From: Viscum album
Taxonomy: Eukaryota; Streptophyta; Magnoliopsida; Santalales; Viscaceae
Assembly: GCA_963277665.1 (NCBI GenBank)
Contig: OY728119.1
Coordinates: 315,910,206-315,974,205, forward strand
DNA length: 64,000 bases
Direction of reading: 5' to 3'
The notes beneath the pieces are model-generated. The model worked only from the letters and a program-made list of their open reading frames with translations. It was not told where the DNA came from and searched no databases. The translations under genes were made by a program, and so were the position numbers. Of the stretch, positions 59,001 to 64,000 are shown piece after piece; the first letter of the stretch is position 1, and every line of letters begins with the position of its first letter.

Positions 59001-59167
59001 AGGAAGAATGACATCCCATAATCCCTTTTCGACCAAGGAGAAAACGTCCTTGAACAAGGAGAAAATGATGCCCGCCTTTGGAAAGTGGGAATGCGGGGTA
59101 ACAAAAAGCCACGCCTGTCGTGCCCAATCAGACGGACGCGCGCGCCCCAGCGAAAGCGTCAGAAACA
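56090..59167 (+). repeat. 3' LTR of element A
   Basis: Starts TGTTGGAACCAAAATG, ends TCAGAAACA, 3,078 bp against about 3,053 for the 5' LTR. It carries the U3 array (56196-56418, about four units), TATAAATA (56474-56481), the ATGACTCAT block (about 57718; here GCATGACTCATATG) and the central array (57740-58400). Differences from the 5' LTR are scattered, many of them C/T or G/A. No gene inside. Confidence 0.85.
56474..56481 (+). promoter_or_regulatory. TATA box, 3' LTR of A
   Basis: Identical octamer to the 5' LTR TATA (10826-10833). Confidence 0.65.
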
Positions 59168-59172
59168 GGACC
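59168..59172. repeat. Right target-site duplication of element A (GGACC)
   Basis: Follows the LTR terminus AAACA; compare AGACC at 10437-10441. Confidence 0.65.
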
Positions 59173-62100
59173 AGAAACGAAAGTTAAGCTAGGCCTAAGG
59201 TAGGGTTCACAGATGTTCCTACGTACCCCATTAGGATGGGGATCAAGCTTCATGTAGTTCTAAGAGATGGAACATTAGGGTACTAGTTCCAAGGATAAAA
59301 GGGGTGCGCGGGTGTGGCCCTTACATAAAAAGAAATAGTATTTGATGTATCTTGTTTGTTCTTTAAGGTGAATGTTTTTTTTCTGACCAGCCTAGGATAG
59401 CAAGTCCCAACGTCGCCACAAGAATCAAGCCATTTGTAGGTATTTAAAAATTGTATGGCGTGTGACCAATTCCAAACATGGTTTCCCCTTGAGTGAGGAC
59501 ATCACAATGCGGTGCCGTTTTTCGTCGTGCAGCCAGGACAAAAATGTTACAGTTTAGGGTCTTGTGATAAGACCAGGTGTAGATTTTAACGTCATGTGAC
59601 ATAGACATAGTAGAGATGAGGAAAATGGGGTAATGTGCACAGGGCAATAAAACATACCTGACGTGAATGAGTACATAATCCTATACCACATCGTACGCGA
59701 TTCCATGAAAGAAACCTCAGGCTAAGGGGACAAAAATAGAGGTAAGAGGGTAATGGGTAGGAGAAACTAGCTCCCAATTGAGATGGACCCAAAAACGAGA
59801 CATATGGGTGTTCCTATCTATCCCATAAGGATGGGAATCAAGCCACATGTAGTTCTAAAAGTGATCTTAGTTTATAGTATTAGGGCATGGATCATGGAGA
59901 AGGGAAGTATGTGTGGAGCTTAGAATGACGCCTTTACCGCTGCTTTGTCCTCCTAATGTGAAAATGTGCACTGAGGGAAAGTGTTAGGAGTGTTAAAGTT
60001 CTACTTGGACATGATGGGGTGGAAAATGATGTGAATCATGTATCCAACATTCAAGGTTTGAAGGGGCTGGCGTGACGATAGAGGATGACTATTGACCGTG
60101 TTCGAAACACAGCATCCATACCACGTTAGCCTGTAATGAGGACAAACAAATGAGCATCGACCACTGACCATATTATTGATGCGGGACTTGTACTGACTTG
60201 TTGTCTGAAACCCTCGTGGATATTGCCCCGTGATGGTAGGAGATCCCTTAGGCCTCGCATCCATGCCACTTGGGGGTCCCTTCGGGCGTGGAATACTATA
60301 GAAGCCCAAATTAAGGGGAACACAAATCCTGAAAAATGGGTGAAATCATGTACAAAAAAAATCCAACACTCCAAATTCTGAACCAAATTACTCTTCAGTA
60401 GATTGGTGCATCACCGACAAGGGTCAATGAGGGTTCTAAACTTGAGATTAACCAATTTGAAGGGATGAGAATAGAATACAGGGATAGAGAACTCCAAAGA
60501 GGGAGAGGTACATGGTGTGGTCATTACAAACCCAATGTGAATGAGGGAATAGTCTCATACAACACCATATAATCCCCTCCCCGGGAAAGGGTAGGCCAAG
60601 GGGCCAAGGTGAAAGAGAGATTTTTGAGAGATAGAGATGGACCCGAAGTATAGATGTTCAGGCGGTCCTACATATCCCTTGAGGTTGGGAATCAAGATAA
60701 ACAGAGTTTTGTGAAGGGGAAATACAAAACGATCTTAGTTTAAGGTCTTCGAGCTTGGACCATGGAGAAGCAGGACTATCCCATGTTAAGGCGGACCTTA
60801 ACTCAATCTCTAAGCCTACGCGAGTTGAACTCGGTTTAGGAAACAAGGGAGGATAAGGTATTTTCAATACATGAGATACATGCAACGGGGAAATCAATGG
60901 ATCCCCGAATGACGGCCTCATCGTGGCTTTTTTCCTCTCAACGTGTGGATAAGCACCAAGGAATAGTACTAAGAGTTTCGAAGTTCTATATGGACATGAT
61001 GAGGTGGAGAAGGATGTGAATCATGTAACAGACATTTTGGGCTTAATGGGGTTGGCATGACGATAGAGGATGACTGTTGACCGTGTTCAATACACAACAT
61101 CCATATCACGTTAGCCTAAAATGGGGAAAAATGAGTGTCAGTCGCTGACCATATTCGCAAAGTGGGACTTGTATTGATTTGATGTCTGAAACCCTTGAGG
61201 ACATTGGTTCATGATGGTAGGAGAACCCTTTGGCCTAGAATCCATGCCATTTTTGGGTCCCTTTGGTTGTGGAAGGTGATGGATGTCCTTATGAGAGAGG
61301 ACATGAAGCTTGAAAAATGGATGAAAGCATGTCAGAGTAGAGTCCAACATTCTAGGTATTAAACCAGAGTACCCTTAGGCACATTGGTGAATCACTAAAG
61401 AACACCGTGGGGCTCATCTTGAGGGTGGCTGATTTGAAAAAATGTGGATAGCATAAGAGGATCGAAAACTCTCAGGAGGAGGAGGTAAATGGCATGGTTT
61501 TTACAACACCCGATGTGAGTGAGAGCATAATCCCATACCCACCATATACTCCTCTATGGGGGAATGCGGGCCAAGGTGCCAAGATGGGGCTGGACCCAAA
61601 GACGAGATGTTTGGGCGGTCCTACGTATCCCATGAGGATGGCAATGAAGCCATACATAGTCCTATAACTACACATAGGGGTAGGATACCCTAATGATGTG
61701 GGTGTAAGACATGACGAGTAACCCGACATGAATGAGGACATAATCCCATACCACACCGTACAACCCTAAATAGGAATTGGGTCAGGGTCCTGAAGAGACC
61801 AAGGGGTCTGAGACTGGGCCTCGATCGGGAAGGCCCGACCAGTTTGTAGTTTAACGTCTTGTAGTGAGGATGAAGATAGGATATAGTATCTCATCCAGGG
61901 ATGTGTATGACATTGTGAGTAACCCGATGTGAATGAGGACATAACCCCATACCACATTGTACAATCCCATAAGAGAGAACCCGGACCAGGGCCCGAAAAG
62001 GCCAAGGGGCCTGAGGCTGGGCCTCGGATGGGAAGGTCATACGTCCTCTTGTACAATTACCACCTCATCACAGCTCCTAATCCCCCTTGAGCAGTGCTCG

Positions 62101-63009
62101 GTGTGGGAAACAAGGAGCCAGTCTCGGCTCCCCCCGTCATATGGGGGTCAGAAACCTGGCTTTTACTGAATGGAGTTCATTGCATAGAGATACAACGGGG
62201 TAGAATGAACCACTACACTCAATGTTTGGGACATCATGGGGTGGTTTCAACATCACAAGCCTACTATTGAACATGTTCGAAGCACAACATCCTTATAGTG
62301 ACCTGAAATGGGAACAAGAAATGAGCATCGACCGCTGACCATATTTGAATCATGGGACTTGTATCAGCTTGTTTCTCAACATCCCCTAGGTCATTGGCCC
62401 GAAGTGGTAAGAGAGCCCTTAGTCCTAGCATCGATACCATTTGGGGGCCCTTCTAGATGGGGAAGATGATAGAGTCCCAATCAAGGGAGTGGGTGAAGCA
62501 TAGTTATACCCATATTTTAAAGAGGCGAATGTCTCCAGGGATCGGGACGTATGGCCGGATCGATATTAGCTCGATGTGAATTGGGGAAAAATTCTACACC
62601 CCACCATAGGTCTTGACCCGAGGGATGATTCTGGCATTTGGGCTGGGCCAATAGATGGAATTTCTAGGCGTTCTTACATATCCCATGAGGATGGGAATCA
62701 AGCCGTAAGTAGTTCTTAAAGGCCATGTAGTTTAACATCATGTGGTGAGGATGTAAGAGGATAGAATAACGGGGAACAGTCACACGATGCAACCATTATA
62801 ATCTTGTTATGAGTGGGGCTAAGGATGCCTACACCATATCATTCAAAGATCCCCCGAGGGAACTATACCAAGGGGGAAATAGTCAAAGAGAAGAATTTAG
62901 GGGCTGGGCTCAAGATGAAACGCTTGAGCGTTCCTACGTATCCCATGCAGATGGAAATAAAAACATACATAGTTTTAAGGGCACAGTTTAACATCTCACG
63001 AGACGATGC
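59173..63009 (-). repeat. Element X pol-PMD spacer, part 2
   Basis: Non-coding modules homologous to 39441-51912 in reverse complement. Block 1 copies lie near 59216, 59811, 60664, 61616, 62670 and 62931; block 2 copies lie near 60000-60190, 60970-61160 and 62230-62350. No credible gene; short ORFs are repeat accidents. Confidence 0.7.
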
Positions 63010-63346
63010 ACAGTTTAACATCATGTAGGACATTTTAAATATTATAGTCATGTAGGACCAAACAAATTTATGGTCATGCTGGACCGAAAAATTTAGGGTA
63101 ATGCCGGACCAAACAGTTTAGGGTCATGCCGGACTAGCATGCAGTTTAGGGTCATGCGGGACCGTCTAGTTTAAGGTTGTGCATGACCAACATGCAATTT
63201 AGGGTCATACGAGACCCTCATGAATTTTAGGGTCATGCAGGACCGACATGCAGTTTAGGGTCAAGCGAGACTATCCAGTTTAAGGTCATGCAGGACCAGC
63301 ATACAGTTTAGGGTCATGCGGGACCAGCATGCAATTCAGGGTCATG
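63010..63346 (-). repeat. 25-bp CCCTAAA-containing tandem array after pol (X)
   Basis: About eleven units which on the plus strand read CAGTTTAGGGTCATGCGGGA then CC. It is the reverse complement counterpart of 39095-39440 and lies in the same place, just after integrase. Confidence 0.85.
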
Positions 63347-64000
63347 CGAATACCAAGTAGCCATGTAGGAAAGAGTGAATGTGAACCTTCTTGTTGGTTT
63401 CTTGCCAGGGATCATTGATATCTGGAGGGCGAATACCAAGTAGCCATGTAGGAAAGAGTGAAGGCGAACCTTCTTGTTGAAGGATCTAACTATCTTGTTC
63501 TGATTCCTTTCCAAATTGTGTAGGGAATGAATCCTATTCTTGTCATGTGCTTCCAATTTAGCTAGATGAATTTCAGCCACCTTATATGGTGCCTACTTGT
63601 CATAGACTGCTGTGCGTAACGAAGATAGCTGGATCTCGATGGGCAGGATGGGATCATCTCCGTACACCAGGGAATAGAGGGTCACCTGGGTGGAATTGCA
63701 AGTCGTCGTCCGATAGGCCCAGAGGGCATTGGGGAGATTTTTCAGCCAACTCTTCTTGTTTTGACCAACCATTTTCTTTAAAATGTTAGAGAGGTTTTGG
63801 TTGAACACCTAATTTTCCCATTTTCAAGCAAGTGATTGCAGGAGGTATGGTTTGAACGGATGTTGTACTTGGCGTACAATTTCATCAACAAAGCTTCAAG
63901 GAAGATGGTGCCATTATTGGTGAGGACGACGTGAGGGACCCCAAAACAGTAAATGACATTGGAGCTCACAAAGTCGACGATAGAGTGGGCCTTGACCTCC
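63347..64000 (-). pseudogene. pol: Element X integrase fragment
   Basis: Minus strand. The catalytic core second half shows FGVPHVVLTNNGTIF, AKYNIRSNHTS and ENGKI, then WLKNLPNALWAYRTTT, NSTQVTLYSLVYGDDPILPIEI and a C-terminal part with NLERNQNKIVRSFNKKV. The usual TDNGT is TNNGT, so the second catalytic Asp is Asn, as in element A. The C-terminal tail after about MIPGKKPT is lost and replaced by a repeat: an 82-bp direct duplication (about 63347-63398 and 63429-63479). Frameshifts near 63590 and 63790. The N-terminal part lies outside the window. Confidence 0.75.

Larger units (their letters stand above)
10442..59167 (+). mobile_element. Element A: Tat/Ogre-like LTR retrotransposon with antisense PMD ORF
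   Basis: An element complete in layout but full of lesions: 5' LTR, PBS, pre-gag, gag, protease, RT, RNase H, archaeal-type RNase H, integrase, spacer, antisense PMD ORF, polypurine tract and 3' LTR. It spans 48.7 kb, of which 15.6 kb is a CACTA insertion and 5.9 kb is element B, leaving about 27 kb. LTRs begin TGTTGG. The domain order RT-RH-aRH-INT is that of the Tat lineage, and an antisense ORF between pol and the 3' LTR is known in some Tat members. It lies in the spacer of element X, in reverse orientation. Numerous stops and one or more frameshifts make it non-autonomous. Confidence 0.85.
59168..64000 (-). mobile_element. Element X, right part (spacer and integrase end)
   Basis: Resumption of element X after element A. 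Read on the minus strand from the right edge: integrase C-terminal half, the 25-bp CCCTAAA array, then spacer modules up to the A insertion. The remaining pol, gag and 5' LTR must lie beyond base 64000. Confidence 0.75.

Overview
The window is plant nuclear DNA built almost entirely of nested transposable elements; I found no convincing host gene, rRNA, tRNA gene or CRISPR array. An angiosperm with a large, repeat-rich genome is suggested by a Ty3/gypsy polyprotein of the Tat/Ogre type with a second, archaeal-type RNase H, by primer-binding sites that match plant tRNAs, by a plant mobile domain (PMD) ORF and by a CACTA transposon. The species cannot be named from the sequence.

Layout, outermost first. 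(1) Element X is a Tat-like LTR retrotransposon on the minus strand. Its integrase end lies at 63347-64000, its 3' spacer at 59168-63346 plus 9218-10441, its antisense PMD ORF on the plus strand at 5459-9217, and its 3' LTR at about 863-4961. (2) Element A, a second member of the same family in the opposite orientation, is inserted in the X spacer and runs from 10442 to 59167. It has a 5' LTR (10442-13494), a tRNA-Trp-type PBS (13499-13517), a decayed pre-gag/gag/protease frame (13711-15298 and 30893 to about 35630), RT/RNase H/aRNase H/integrase (to 39083), a repetitive spacer (39084-51912), an antisense PMD ORF on the minus strand (51913-55627), a polypurine tract and a 3' LTR (56090-59167). 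The target duplication is AGACC/GGACC, and joining the two X flanks restores an X spacer repeat. (3) A CACTA transposon (15299-30889, target duplication ACC) is inserted in the pre-gag frame of A. It carries LINE pieces, an RNase H-like fragment and several GC-rich minisatellites, but no transposase I can recognise. (4) Element B is a non-autonomous, minus-strand LTR element with a tRNA-Asp-type PBS (41757-47679, target duplication CCCAT) inserted in the spacer of A.

In X and A the sense module (LTR promoter to gag-pol) and the antisense module (own TATA box, leader, PMD ORF with an intron) converge on one spacer. The antisense promoter sits just inside the 3' LTR. Both copies carry many stops and frameshifts, so neither is expected to be autonomous now. 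The most informative observations are features conserved between X and A: the antisense promoter, a phase-0 intron in the PMD ORF, PBS-like or tRNA-Trp-like cassettes repeated in the LTRs, a shared Asp-to-Asn change at the second catalytic position of integrase, and arrays of a 25-bp repeat containing a CCCTAAA heptamer at the end of pol.
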